This document shows positions 34,082 to 42,972 of a stretch of 64,000 bases of DNA, piece after piece. The stretch is from Marinifilum caeruleilacunae (GTDB lineage: Bacteria > Bacteroidota > Bacteroidia > Bacteroidales > Marinifilaceae), in assembly GCF_013141825.1 (NCBI RefSeq), contig NZ_RZNH01000003.1, positions 124,001 to 188,000 on the forward strand. Reading direction: 5' to 3'. The notes under the pieces are model-generated. The model did no database searches, was not told where the DNA came from, and saw nothing but the letters and a program-made list of their open reading frames with translations. The first letter of the stretch is position 1. Each line of letters opens with the position of its first letter. The position numbers were made by a program, and so were the translations under genes.

Positions 34082-34849
34082 ATGAGTGAGAATAAAAAAA
34101 TATATTTCGCATCGGATGTACATTTGGGTGCGCCAGCTTTGAATAACAATCGCGAACGCGAATTGCTTTTTGTAAAATGGCTGGATATGGCAAAAAAAGA
34201 TGCCGAAGCCATTTACCTGATGGGCGATATTTTTGACTTTTGGTTTGAGTACAAACGTGCTGTACCAAGAGGTTTTACCAGGGTTCTGGGCAAACTTGCC
34301 GAAATTACCGACTCGGGCATCCCGGTACACTTTTTTACCGGAAACCACGACATTTGGGTTTTCGATTACCTGCCAAGCGAAATTGGAGTAATTGTGCATC
34401 GCGATATTGTGAAAACACAGCTTCAGGGCAAGAAATTTTTTCTTGGACATGGCGATGGCCTTGGACCTTACGACAAGGGATATAAGTTTCTTAAAAGCAT
34501 TTTTACCAATAAATTTTTACAATGGTCCTTTGCCAGGATTCACCCCAACTTTGCCATATGGCTGGCACACAAATGGTCGGGCCACAGCCGATTGAGCAAT
34601 GGCATGATAGAGGCGGAAAATTTTAGAGGAGTAGATAAGGAATGGCTGGTGCTTTTTGCAAAAGATGAGCTAAAGAAAGAACATTTCGACTATTTTGTAT
34701 TTGGGCACAGACATTGGCCCTGCGATATCGATTTGAATGGGAAGAGCAGGTACATTAATACCGGCGATTGGGTAACCAACTTTACCTATGCTGTTTTGGA
34801 TAATGGGATGATGGAGCTAAAGGAGTTTGAAAAACCGAAAGCCAAATAA
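34082..34849 (+). CDS. lpxH: UDP-2,3-diacylglucosamine diphosphatase (LpxH-like)
   Basis: 255 residues of the calcineurin-like metallophosphatase fold. The metal-site motifs appear in order: SDVHLGAP (11-18), GDIFDFWFEY (about 47-56), TGNHD (about 87-91), GHGDGLGPYDKGYK (about 122-135) and GHRHWP (near 215). The wide FDFWFEY motif is typical of the Bacteroidota LpxH branch. It hydrolyses the pyrophosphate of UDP-diacylglucosamine to lipid X in lipid A synthesis at the inner-membrane surface. Confidence 0.9.
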   Translation: MSENKKIYFASDVHLGAPALNNNRERELLFVKWLDMAKKDAEAIYLMGDIFDFWFEYKRAVPRGFTRVLGKLAEITDSGIPVHFFTGNHDIWVFDYLPSEIGVIVHRDIVKTQLQGKKFFLGHGDGLGPYDKGYKFLKSIFTNKFLQWSFARIHPNFAIWLAHKWSGHSRLSNGMIEAENFRGVDKEWLVLFAKDELKKEHFDYFVFGHRHWPCDIDLNGKSRYINTGDWVTNFTYAVLDNGMMELKEFEKPKAK

Positions 34850-34923
34850 AAGATCACGAATTAAACGAAAAGACTCATAACAGTTTATCAGGCAAACTTT
34901 ATTTGTGTAAACAATAAAATAAG

Positions 34924-36297
34924 ATGGAATATTTATATATCGGAATTGGAATTCTAAAAGGCTTCATTATCGGGTGGTTGGTAATGAGAAAAAAAGTGAC
35001 CCAACAAGCCACTCTGGGCCGCGAAGAGCTATTGAAACAGGAGAATGATTTTATCAAGGAAAAATCGGAATTATCGCATCAATTATCGATACTGGAAGAG
35101 CGATTGGCTAACATAAAACGAGAAAAAGAAGAAGCCGCGAATTTATTGAGCGAAGAAAGGGAGAAAAACGATAAGCTCACCCGTTCGGTCTCGATTTCGG
35201 CTACCGAAAGAAAGAATTTAGAGGAGCGCCTGGAGAACCAGAAAAATGAACTGGAAGAATTGCAAAAGAAATTCACTACCGAGTTCGAAAACATTGCCTC
35301 TAAAATACTGAAAGAAAACACCAAAGAATTTACCAGTTCGAACCAAAAGAATATGGATGATATTCTGGGTCCGATAAAGGAAAAGTTAAGCTCCTTTGAG
35401 AAGAAAGTTGAGGAAACCTATGATAAAGAGCTGCGTGATAAGATAAGCCTGAAAGAGGAAGTGAAGAAACTTTACGACCTGAATGCTAAAATTAGCGATG
35501 AAGCCAATAACCTGACCAAAGCCTTAAAAGGCGATGTAAAAAAACAGGGAAATTGGGGTGAAGTTGTACTGGAAAGAATTTTGGAACGCTCGGGTTTAAC
35601 AAAAGGAGAAGAATACGAGCGCGAAGTGGTGACCCAAAACATCGAAGGACAGACCATTCGCCCAGACGTAATCATACGTTTACCAGAAGAGAAGCATGTG
35701 ATTGTAGATTCGAAAGTTTCGCTGGTTGCCTACGAAAGATTTGTGAATTCCAATGGGGAAGAAGACAAGGATAAGTTCCTGAAAGATCATATCACTTCGA
35801 TGAAAGCACATGTGAAGGAATTGGCTGACAAGCATTATCAAAGTTCAGAGGAATTAAATTCGCCTGATTTTGTTTTGATGTTTGTTCCAATTGAATCTTC
35901 ATTTGCCATGGCGGTGCAAGCCGACCAGGAATTGTTCAGCTTTGCGTGGGAAAATAAGATTGTAATTGTGAGCCCTTCTACCCTGCTGGCTACACTGCGC
36001 ACCATTGCTTCGATCTGGAAACAGGAACACCAAAACCGAAATGTATTGGAGATTGCACGCCAGGGTGGAGCACTTTACGACAAATTTGTTGGTTTTGTGG
36101 ATGATATGATCAGCCTGGGCCGTCAAATGGATACAGCTAAAAAAACCTACGCCACATCGATGAATAAATTAACCGATGGTCGTGGTAACCTGGTTAGAAG
36201 TGCCGAAAAAATTCGAGAACTGGGTGCTAAAGTGAAGAAAAAGCTGCCACAGGCCTTAATCGACCGAATGGATGATGCTCCAACACTAAATGAATAA
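34924..36297 (+). CDS. rmuC: DNA recombination protein RmuC family
   Basis: 457 residues. An N-terminal helix (YLYIGIGILKGFIIGWLVM, about 3-21) anchors it. A coiled coil spans about 35-190. The RmuC domain follows, with KKQGNWGEVVLERILERSGLTKGEEY (about 205-230) and RPDVIIRLPEEKHVIVDSKVSL (about 245-266), a PD-(D/E)xK-like core. RmuC limits small inversions at inverted repeats in E. coli; the biochemical activity is not settled. It is transcribed after lpxH. Confidence 0.95.
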   Translation: MEYLYIGIGILKGFIIGWLVMRKKVTQQATLGREELLKQENDFIKEKSELSHQLSILEERLANIKREKEEAANLLSEEREKNDKLTRSVSISATERKNLEERLENQKNELEELQKKFTTEFENIASKILKENTKEFTSSNQKNMDDILGPIKEKLSSFEKKVEETYDKELRDKISLKEEVKKLYDLNAKISDEANNLTKALKGDVKKQGNWGEVVLERILERSGLTKGEEYEREVVTQNIEGQTIRPDVIIRLPEEKHVIVDSKVSLVAYERFVNSNGEEDKDKFLKDHITSMKAHVKELADKHYQSSEELNSPDFVLMFVPIESSFAMAVQADQELFSFAWENKIVIVSPSTLLATLRTIASIWKQEHQNRNVLEIARQGGALYDKFVGFVDDMISLGRQMDTAKKTYATSMNKLTDGRGNLVRSAEKIRELGAKVKKKLPQALIDRMDDAPTLNE

Positions 36298-36317
36298 TTT
36301 AATCAACAGATATTTCT

Positions 36318-36347
36318 AAAAGCCGCGAATTTTCGTGGCTTTTTTTG
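36318..36347 (+). terminator. Terminator after rmuC
   Basis: AAAAGCCGCGAA pairs with TTCGTGGCTTTT (one G-U), followed by a T-run. Confidence 0.85.
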
Positions 36348-36396
36348 TATCCATATGATTCAAAAACTGTCATTCTTCGAAAAAATTAAATCACAT

Positions 36397-36427
36397 TTTG
36401 ATAAACTGATAAAAATCTTTATGTTTG
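36397..36427 (+). promoter_or_regulatory. Bacteroidota-type promoter for the 36.5-38.1 kb pair
   Basis: TTTG at 36397-36400, a 19-bp gap and TATGTTTG at 36420-36427. The predicted 5' UTR is about 65 nt. Confidence 0.7.
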
Positions 36428-36498
36428 ATTATCAATAAAATTAAATTACCTGCCAGTAATTTATTGAACCATGTAATCAAAGACCAAAAAACCACATC

Positions 36499-37311
36499 AT
36501 GAAAAAGTTATTATTGGGAAGCATTGCCTTCTTTTGTGCTTTTTATCAGCTCAATGCACAAGATCGAATCCTTAAAACAAACCAGGATACCATACACTGT
36601 ATCGTAAAAGAGATCAATACCGACGAGGTAAAATACATTCTCCCAGAAACCTCCAGTAGTATCCTTTTTGGGATCGATAAGAATGACATTATCAAAATTA
36701 TTCTGGAGAATGGAAAAGAGTTGAGTTTTTCTCATTCATTGTATGGTGCAAAAACCTATGAGAACCAGAAAAAACATGCCATAAAACTGAATTTTCTGGC
36801 TCCCTTAACAGGTAACACCACCATATCTTATGAACGTCTAATACGACCTTCGAGAAGTTGGGAGGCCAGTCTGGGAATTATAGGACTTGGAGTGGATAAT
36901 AATGATGAAAATCCGAGAGGAGCCTTTGCTAAATTTGGAATAAAGTATATCAAAAATCCAGATTTCTATTTGAAAGGAATGCGATATGCCCACGTGCTTA
37001 AAGGTACTTATGTGAAACCAGAATTATGCTTCTCGGTTTATTCTCTGGACAACAGCTATGATTACTATTGGGGCAGTATGCTTTCAACCCGAGATGAAAG
37101 ATATACAAATTGGGCAATAGCTTTTAATATTGTTGTGGGTAAGCAATACGTTTTTAACGATAATTTCCTCCTTGATTTCTACATCGGTGCAGGATATGGA
37201 TACAGACATGATCATGACGATGAAGTTTATCATTATGGATTTCTGGGAGCTGATTCGGATACCCCATTAACCATTACGGCAGGATTGAAAATTGGTTTGT
37301 TGCTGAAGTAA
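36499..37311 (+). CDS. Hypothetical outer-membrane beta-barrel protein
   Basis: 270 residues. A signal peptide ends near YQLNAQ (about residue 21). A short beta domain follows (RILKTNQDTIHCIVKEINTDEVKYILPET), of the kind found before small barrels in Bacteroidota. The rest alternates aromatic beta strands and ends TLTITAGLKIGLLLK-like, typical of a barrel terminus. The N-terminal plan resembles the protein at 42973. Function unknown. Confidence 0.7.
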   Translation: MKKLLLGSIAFFCAFYQLNAQDRILKTNQDTIHCIVKEINTDEVKYILPETSSSILFGIDKNDIIKIILENGKELSFSHSLYGAKTYENQKKHAIKLNFLAPLTGNTTISYERLIRPSRSWEASLGIIGLGVDNNDENPRGAFAKFGIKYIKNPDFYLKGMRYAHVLKGTYVKPELCFSVYSLDNSYDYYWGSMLSTRDERYTNWAIAFNIVVGKQYVFNDNFLLDFYIGAGYGYRHDHDDEVYHYGFLGADSDTPLTITAGLKIGLLLK

Positions 37312-37360
37312 AATTTATCAACAATTCACAGACAATACTACATATTACTTAATCAAAACA

Positions 37361-38056
37361 ATGAATCTTAAATCAAAACGTAACACAATCATCAAAAGAG
37401 TTTTACCATTGATGATTGCATTCTCTTTTTGTGCTTGCACAGAAAACAAATCAGAGCTTACTACACTTTGCGACAGCTATTCGACAGATGCCATCTCATA
37501 TTTTTCCGAGGTTGGATTCAGGGATCATCAAAACATGCAAAGATGGGCGAAGGATATTAAAATATTGGTAAGCGAGAGCAACAATCCAAGCGATTTAAAA
37601 GCCATAGATGATTTTATTGAAACTTTCAACCAATATGCATTTGGAATTAGAATGAAAAGAGTAACGAGTGAGGGAAATCTTGAAATAAAATTTCATGACA
37701 ATGAAAAACTGAATCCCAAAAGACTAAATGGATTGTGTACCACTGAAGTACCTATGTTTTCAAATCATATCACATCGGCAAACATTTTAATTGTACCATT
37801 TAATAGTGATGAGACAAAACGCAGAGTTATTCATAGAGAACTACTAAAAGCAATTGGTTTAAAGCCAACAAATCAGGAGTACGACGAGTACAATTTAATG
37901 GGTAAATACACCTTTAAATCAATTGAAGATAGTGAGAATAAATTATATGATTTTCGAGTTCCAAATCTTGATAAACAAGCCATTCGCTTACTCTATGATT
38001 ACAAGTTAGAAGCAGGATTGAAAAGAGATGTATTTCTAAAAGCTGTAAATGGCTAA
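37361..38056 (+). CDS. Hypothetical lipoprotein (DUF2927-like)
   Basis: 231 residues. The lipobox is AFSFCAC (Cys about 24-26). The region FNQYAFGIRMKRV through RRVIHRELLKAIGLKP recalls DUF2927, where a Glu-containing helix and a GL turn suggest a degenerate metallopeptidase. A full HExxH is not present here (HRELL). It follows the barrel protein by 50 bases, probably in the same transcript, and is closed by a large hairpin. Assignment is tentative. Confidence 0.6.
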   Translation: MNLKSKRNTIIKRVLPLMIAFSFCACTENKSELTTLCDSYSTDAISYFSEVGFRDHQNMQRWAKDIKILVSESNNPSDLKAIDDFIETFNQYAFGIRMKRVTSEGNLEIKFHDNEKLNPKRLNGLCTTEVPMFSNHITSANILIVPFNSDETKRRVIHRELLKAIGLKPTNQEYDEYNLMGKYTFKSIEDSENKLYDFRVPNLDKQAIRLLYDYKLEAGLKRDVFLKAVNG

Positions 38057-38075
38057 ATGTTTTAAAACAATAAAT

Positions 38076-38112
38076 AGCTGTATCGAAGGAAATCAACTCC
38101 TTTGATACAGCT
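38076..38112. terminator. Bidirectional terminator between convergent genes
   Basis: A 15-bp near-perfect stem (38076-38090 with 38098-38112; AGCTGTATC/GATACAGCT core) has a 7-base loop and moderate T-content on both sides. Confidence 0.8.
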
Positions 38113-38120
38113 TCAATATT

Positions 38121-39290
38121 TTAAATTTCCTCCAAGGCAGTTTCTATCCAGCCTTTCAATTTTTCAATATTTTCGATTCCTACTGAAAGTCGAATGGTTC
38201 CAGGCAGTGGATATTTCGCACCCCAAACCGGCTCTACTGGCAACAATATAGTGTCTACTTCGCCAAGTGTTGGTACCAATGGAATGCTGTCTTCCAGAGC
38301 AGCTACAAATCGATTGCATTTCTCTCGTTTGTCTTCATCCGATTCGCCCTTGATATCGAAAGTAACCATGCCTCCAAAACCTTTATTGCCAAATAAAGCC
38401 ACGGCTTCTTTTCGGGTTGGGTGCGATTCCAAACCTGGGTATAAAACTTCTTCAATTTTTGGATGTTTTTGCAGGTATTCTGCCAAAGCAAGCGCATTAT
38501 CGCAATGTTGCCTGAAGCGCAATTCGAAACTTTTAAGCTGTGATCCCAATCGGTAGGCATCATCGGGACTTAAAAAATGACCAGCCCATTTACGATACTC
38601 GATTGCTTCCTTCAGTAACTCCTCATCGTTTCCACAAATTACACCGGCTGTAATGTTTCCATGGCCGCTCATGTATTTGGTGGCCGAATGAATTACAAGG
38701 TCGGCTCCGTCTAACAATGGTTTCCACAAATAAGGTGTTCCAAAAGTATTATCTACAATAATTTTACAATCGTGCTGCTTGGCCAGTTCCATAATTCGTT
38801 TTACATCGGCAACAATTAACATTGGGTTCGAAACGGCTTCGAAGTACAAAAATTCCGGCTGAATTTCCTTCAGCATTCTTTCCAGTTCTTCAAAATCGTA
38901 TAAACCATTGTTGGCATAAAATCGATGCACATCCAGGTTACGGCGCTTAATCAGTACGGTATCAATAAAGGAGTTGGTTCCACCATAAATTTCGTGAAAG
39001 AAGAGCCATGGTCGGGTATCTTTTCCTTTTTGAAAAACTGATACGGCAACATCAATGGCAGCCATTCCGGTTTCTACCAGTAATGCCCAATTACAGCATT
39101 CGAGTTCCATAATTTGTTGCTCAACTGCTACGGTGGTTGGGTTGCGATATCGTGAATAGATATAGTTTTCGGGCTCGTGCGGATGATCCAATTCTGCAGC
39201 AAAAGCCTCTTTTGTGGTTTTCGAATCTTTTAGGTTGAATCCCGCTTCACGATAAAGCGGAGTGTGCGATGCATTGATGTTTTTTTTCAT
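38121..39290 (-). CDS. Cys/Met metabolism PLP-dependent enzyme (transsulfuration family)
   Basis: 389 residues, fold type I. The PLP lysine is K205 in HSATKYMSGHG. SNPMLIVADVKRI and IIVDNTFGTPYLWKPL with Asp180 are typical, as is the C-terminal LPVEPVWGAKYPLPGTIRLSVGIE. The family covers cystathionine gamma-synthase, cystathionine lyases, methionine gamma-lyase and O-acetylhomoserine sulfhydrylase. Lack of the usual YxR pattern in its common form makes it hard to choose; substrate is left open. It could supply 2-oxobutyrate to the nearby 2-oxoacid oxidoreductase if it is a lyase, which is speculation. Confidence 0.85.
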   Translation of the reverse strand: MKKNINASHTPLYREAGFNLKDSKTTKEAFAAELDHPHEPENYIYSRYRNPTTVAVEQQIMELECCNWALLVETGMAAIDVAVSVFQKGKDTRPWLFFHEIYGGTNSFIDTVLIKRRNLDVHRFYANNGLYDFEELERMLKEIQPEFLYFEAVSNPMLIVADVKRIMELAKQHDCKIIVDNTFGTPYLWKPLLDGADLVIHSATKYMSGHGNITAGVICGNDEELLKEAIEYRKWAGHFLSPDDAYRLGSQLKSFELRFRQHCDNALALAEYLQKHPKIEEVLYPGLESHPTRKEAVALFGNKGFGGMVTFDIKGESDEDKREKCNRFVAALEDSIPLVPTLGEVDTILLPVEPVWGAKYPLPGTIRLSVGIENIEKLKGWIETALEEI

Positions 39291-39369
39291 GGCATATGAG
39301 TAATTGTGTGTCCCAATAGTTATCGAGAGTTAGATTGTATGATTGAGTAAGTTTGAATCTTCGTAATTT

Positions 39370-40695
39370 TTAACTCGTCATTCTTAATTGTTTCTCCGGT
39401 GTGATCACATCCGATTCATGATAGAATTCTGCCCTATCGATAATTTCGCCAACAAATACGATTGGTAATAGGATGGCAAGGCTTTGTTCCCATTCTAAAT
39501 CAAATAGAAGATAAGGGATGAATAAACACAAAATTCGAAGCAGTGAAAGCATTGGAAAATAAGTAATATTCTTAGCTCTTAATGATATTTTTCTCCATGC
39601 GTACAAAATTGCTTTTAAAAGGATCATTGTCTCCAGTATAATAGAGATCCCGCCTATCCAGGCAAAGAAAAAGATGCCTGTAAGAACAACCATTCCTGAG
39701 TGGAGTAACAAATTGTCCTTTCTCTGCAAAAGTTTGTATACCATATCAACCGATATCAAGGCAAGAATTCCAAAAATCGAAGCTGCAATTCCGAACCAAA
39801 TGTTGCCTGTAATTAATTGCAATCCTGTAAGTCCCAGAAATCCCGAAAAGGAGAATATTTCGCGACTTAACCATGAGCCTTTTAAGTTGAGAATAAAGCG
39901 CCACATGCGCATTTTTTTCCCAATGTGTAGCGATGTTAAGGCAATTGCCAGCACAGAAAGAATACTGAAAGGAAGCAATTGCATTGGCAAGAAGCTTAAT
40001 AAATGAGCCGCCTGCCAGGCAAACAAACCAGCTACTGCAATGGTAAAGAGTACCAGTGTCCATTCCTTATCGAGGGCCACCTTATCTTTTGCTTTTGGTA
40101 GCCACTCCTTTATTTTCTTCGGGTCAATTTCTACCTTATCGGTGTTCTCAATTTTTGGAGTTGAGTGTTCTTCGCGTAATGGAATCAGCTGAATGGATGG
40201 TTTGATGCCCATATCAACAAAGCCAGGTGTTACACGATCTTCCTCTTTTAATGCCAGCTGACCGAAATCAAGTGCACCTACCGGACAAGCTTCGACACAT
40301 GCAGGACGTTTTCCATCTGAAATTCTGTCGACACAGAAATTACATTTCTCGACAATTTTTGTTGTCGGGTTAAATTTTGGAGCATCATACGGACATGCCC
40401 AGGTACAATAAGTACAACCAATGCAAGCTTCGGCATGATGAATAATTGCACCCGTCTTCTCGTCGCGGGTGTAAGACAGTGCAGGACAGTTTTTCATGCA
40501 AGGCGCATCCTCACAATGGTTACAGGCCAAAGAGAAATGAAAGACAGGCAATCCTGGGTGTTTGATTTTATTCCCTGTATTTACCTCGCGCCAATTTACA
40601 CGGAAATCGGTTCCATTTTCGATGCTGCAACCAGCCACGCAAGCATTACAAGCTACGCATTTGTTCGTATTGAATATGAATGAGTTTTTTTCCAC
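39370..40695 (-). CDS. Fused DmsB-like ferredoxin and DmsC-like membrane anchor subunit
   Basis: 441 residues. The N-terminal half (1-165) has four [4Fe-4S] motifs: CVACNACVAGC, CNHCEDAPCMKNC, CIGCTYCTWAC and CNFC...CVEACP. The C-terminal half (about 210-425) has about eight membrane helices like DmsC, which oxidises menaquinol. In E. coli these are two proteins, DmsB and DmsC; here they are one chain joined by a linker around 165-210. It follows the catalytic subunit gene by 119 bases. It should pass quinone electrons to the Mo enzyme or the reverse. Confidence 0.88.
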   Translation of the reverse strand: MEKNSFIFNTNKCVACNACVAGCSIENGTDFRVNWREVNTGNKIKHPGLPVFHFSLACNHCEDAPCMKNCPALSYTRDEKTGAIIHHAEACIGCTYCTWACPYDAPKFNPTTKIVEKCNFCVDRISDGKRPACVEACPVGALDFGQLALKEEDRVTPGFVDMGIKPSIQLIPLREEHSTPKIENTDKVEIDPKKIKEWLPKAKDKVALDKEWTLVLFTIAVAGLFAWQAAHLLSFLPMQLLPFSILSVLAIALTSLHIGKKMRMWRFILNLKGSWLSREIFSFSGFLGLTGLQLITGNIWFGIAASIFGILALISVDMVYKLLQRKDNLLLHSGMVVLTGIFFFAWIGGISIILETMILLKAILYAWRKISLRAKNITYFPMLSLLRILCLFIPYLLFDLEWEQSLAILLPIVFVGEIIDRAEFYHESDVITPEKQLRMTS

Positions 40696-40814
40696 GACCT
40701 CTAAAATTATAATTTCAAGTCAAACTTTTCTTTATCATTATTCTCAATTAGGACTGGTATCACTTACTTGATCGAAACAGTTCCTTAATCCAAATACTCG
40801 TTGATCATTGATCA

Positions 40815-42848
40815 TTACTCATTATTAATTTTTTTAATATCGATCCAGGTATTGTGAAAGGCAGTTCCGTGCCCCATATCGGTTTCGCAGCCTTTGGTAA
40901 ACAAGTTAGGCGCAGCTCCCAAATGCGACTGATGACCATTGGTCAGAACTACATTTTTTCGACGCAAGCCCATATCGTATTGAAGTTTTACTTCCGCTCT
41001 TCCCTGCTGGTTATACATTTCCACTTTTTCTCCATTTTTCATGTTCAGCTCTTCTGCATCGAGCGGATGAACGAAAAGATAAGCTTCAGGTTCGAATTGT
41101 TTGATCACATTCAGATTTCCAAACTGAGAATGAATTCTGTTTTTCGAATTGGGAGATATCAGTTGAAACTGAAATTCACTTTGCTTTTCCAATGGCACAT
41201 AATCGGGCAATTCATCAACTCCCCACATATGTTTTGCCAGTTTGCTATACAGCTCAATTTTTCCCGAGGCTGTAGGAAAACGGTGATCCGAGAAGGGAAT
41301 TTCTTCGAAGCTATTGGCCAATTGTGGCCTTTTCTTCAATTCCTCCAGGCTCAGCTCGGGAAATTCTTTTAAGAATCCGTTCAGGTATTCTTCAACGGCT
41401 TCATCTGTAGGTTCGGGTATATTTTCTTGTATCTCACTTTCCTCGAAGCCCAACTTTTTTGCCAAAAGGTAATAGATTTCACTTTCAGGTTTCACTTCTC
41501 CTGCCGGCTCCATTACTTTTTGTCGCAATTGCACATATGGATTCCAGTATGAACCAATGATATCGGTCTGTTCGAACATATTTTTGGCAGGCAGAATTAA
41601 ATCAGCCTCCAATGTGGTATCAGTCATAAACTGATCCACAACAACTCTAAAATCTGCCTTTCTAAATGCTTTTCTGATTTGATTGGTATCCGGATTTTGA
41701 GATAAAGGATTTCCCCTTTCCACCCAAATGAATTTGACCTCAGGATCGGAGATCTTCAACAAATCTTCACCCAATTTGGCTACCGATATCTTTCTTCTAA
41801 AACTTGGGTGTTCGCATCCCGGGAAGTATGATTCCGGTTCTTTCAAATCATCGAAAACATAACTCTGCAAGTTCGCATAGTGAAAGCACGCTCCTGCTTT
41901 TCCAATATTTCCGGTGATTACCGATAGGGCCAAAATACAGCGTGTTGTCTGGCCACCATTCTCGTATCGTTGCATTCCATAACCCGGAATGAGGGTCATG
42001 GCATCGCTGCTTCCTATTTGACTGGCCAATTCCTGAATGGCTGCAATCGGAATACGACATATTTCTGATACTCTTTCGAGTGTATAAGTTTCTACTCTTT
42101 CTTTAAATTGCTCGAAACCATTCACATATTTGCTGATGAAATCATGATCGATCCAATCATTCTGAATCAATTCCCTGGCAATTCCCAGGGCCAATGCCCC
42201 ATCGGTTCCCGATTGAATCTGGAACAAGGAATTGGCTCTTTCGCTGGAAGGTGTTCTGCGGGGATCAACTACAATGAGTTTTGCCCCTTTTTCCTGTGCT
42301 TTTTCAATCGGGATCATCTCCTGTATATTGGTCTCGGCAGGATTTTTCCCCCACAATACAATCAGTTTTGCATTTTCGAGATCCCAGGGTGCATTGTGCT
42401 TGTTGGCTCCCAATGTTAATCTTGTTGCCTCTAAACCTGCCGGCCAACAAAGGTTCCCATAGCAGGTTGTGGCGCCTCCAAACAGTTTCCAGAAATTTGC
42501 CCCAACACCATTCAATAGGCCAGACATGCCACTGGCTGCGAAATAAAGAACAGAATGTGGCCCATCAATTTGCTTGCAATCAGTCAGTTTATCACTAATA
42601 ATTTCCAATGCCTCTTCCCAGGAAATTCGATCGTATTTTCCCTCTGCAATTCGCTTCAGCGGATATAAAATCCTTTCCCTGGAATTGGCTCTTTCTACAT
42701 AAGCCAAACCTTTAATACATGGTCCTTCGGGTGTAGCCAGATTTTCAGGATGTGGATCAATTCCAATCACTCTATCATTTTCTACACGAACTTTAATGCT
42801 ACAAGTACTGTAGCAGTTTCTAGGACAAGCTGTTGAATAGGTTTTCAT
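40815..42848 (-). CDS. Molybdopterin oxidoreductase, DMSO reductase family, without Tat signal
   Basis: 677 residues. A [4Fe-4S] site is formed by C8, C12, C16 and C44 (ACPRNCYSTC ... GPCIKG). Bis-MGD-binding blocks include LIVLWGKNPAETN and LIVVDPRR, and the C-terminal domain has NGHQSHLGAAPN. The protein starts at the cluster motif, with no twin-arginine leader, so it is predicted cytoplasmic, unlike DmsA. Substrate cannot be read from sequence; polysulfide, thiosulfate, DMSO and formate are all chemically possible. The next gene supplies electron transfer and membrane attachment. Confidence 0.88.
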   Translation of the reverse strand: MKTYSTACPRNCYSTCSIKVRVENDRVIGIDPHPENLATPEGPCIKGLAYVERANSRERILYPLKRIAEGKYDRISWEEALEIISDKLTDCKQIDGPHSVLYFAASGMSGLLNGVGANFWKLFGGATTCYGNLCWPAGLEATRLTLGANKHNAPWDLENAKLIVLWGKNPAETNIQEMIPIEKAQEKGAKLIVVDPRRTPSSERANSLFQIQSGTDGALALGIARELIQNDWIDHDFISKYVNGFEQFKERVETYTLERVSEICRIPIAAIQELASQIGSSDAMTLIPGYGMQRYENGGQTTRCILALSVITGNIGKAGACFHYANLQSYVFDDLKEPESYFPGCEHPSFRRKISVAKLGEDLLKISDPEVKFIWVERGNPLSQNPDTNQIRKAFRKADFRVVVDQFMTDTTLEADLILPAKNMFEQTDIIGSYWNPYVQLRQKVMEPAGEVKPESEIYYLLAKKLGFEESEIQENIPEPTDEAVEEYLNGFLKEFPELSLEELKKRPQLANSFEEIPFSDHRFPTASGKIELYSKLAKHMWGVDELPDYVPLEKQSEFQFQLISPNSKNRIHSQFGNLNVIKQFEPEAYLFVHPLDAEELNMKNGEKVEMYNQQGRAEVKLQYDMGLRRKNVVLTNGHQSHLGAAPNLFTKGCETDMGHGTAFHNTWIDIKKINNE

Positions 42849-42972
42849 TGTTTCAAATCTGAAAAATTCATCGAAAATTAATTAAAAAAAAGAAAAGGGA
42901 GTATATACAGACTGAATCATGTAAAATACACCCTAATGTGTTCTTTAAATGCAACGAGCTAACTACACCAAG

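Noticed and set aside
38121-39290. Naming the PLP enzyme metB, metC or mgl
   Set aside because: Motifs seen are common to the whole family and the neighbours do not settle the substrate.
40854-42598. Several 76-172 codon frames on the plus strand within the Mo-oxidoreductase gene
   Set aside because: They are shadows of a strongly conserved gene and have no sensible composition or start context.
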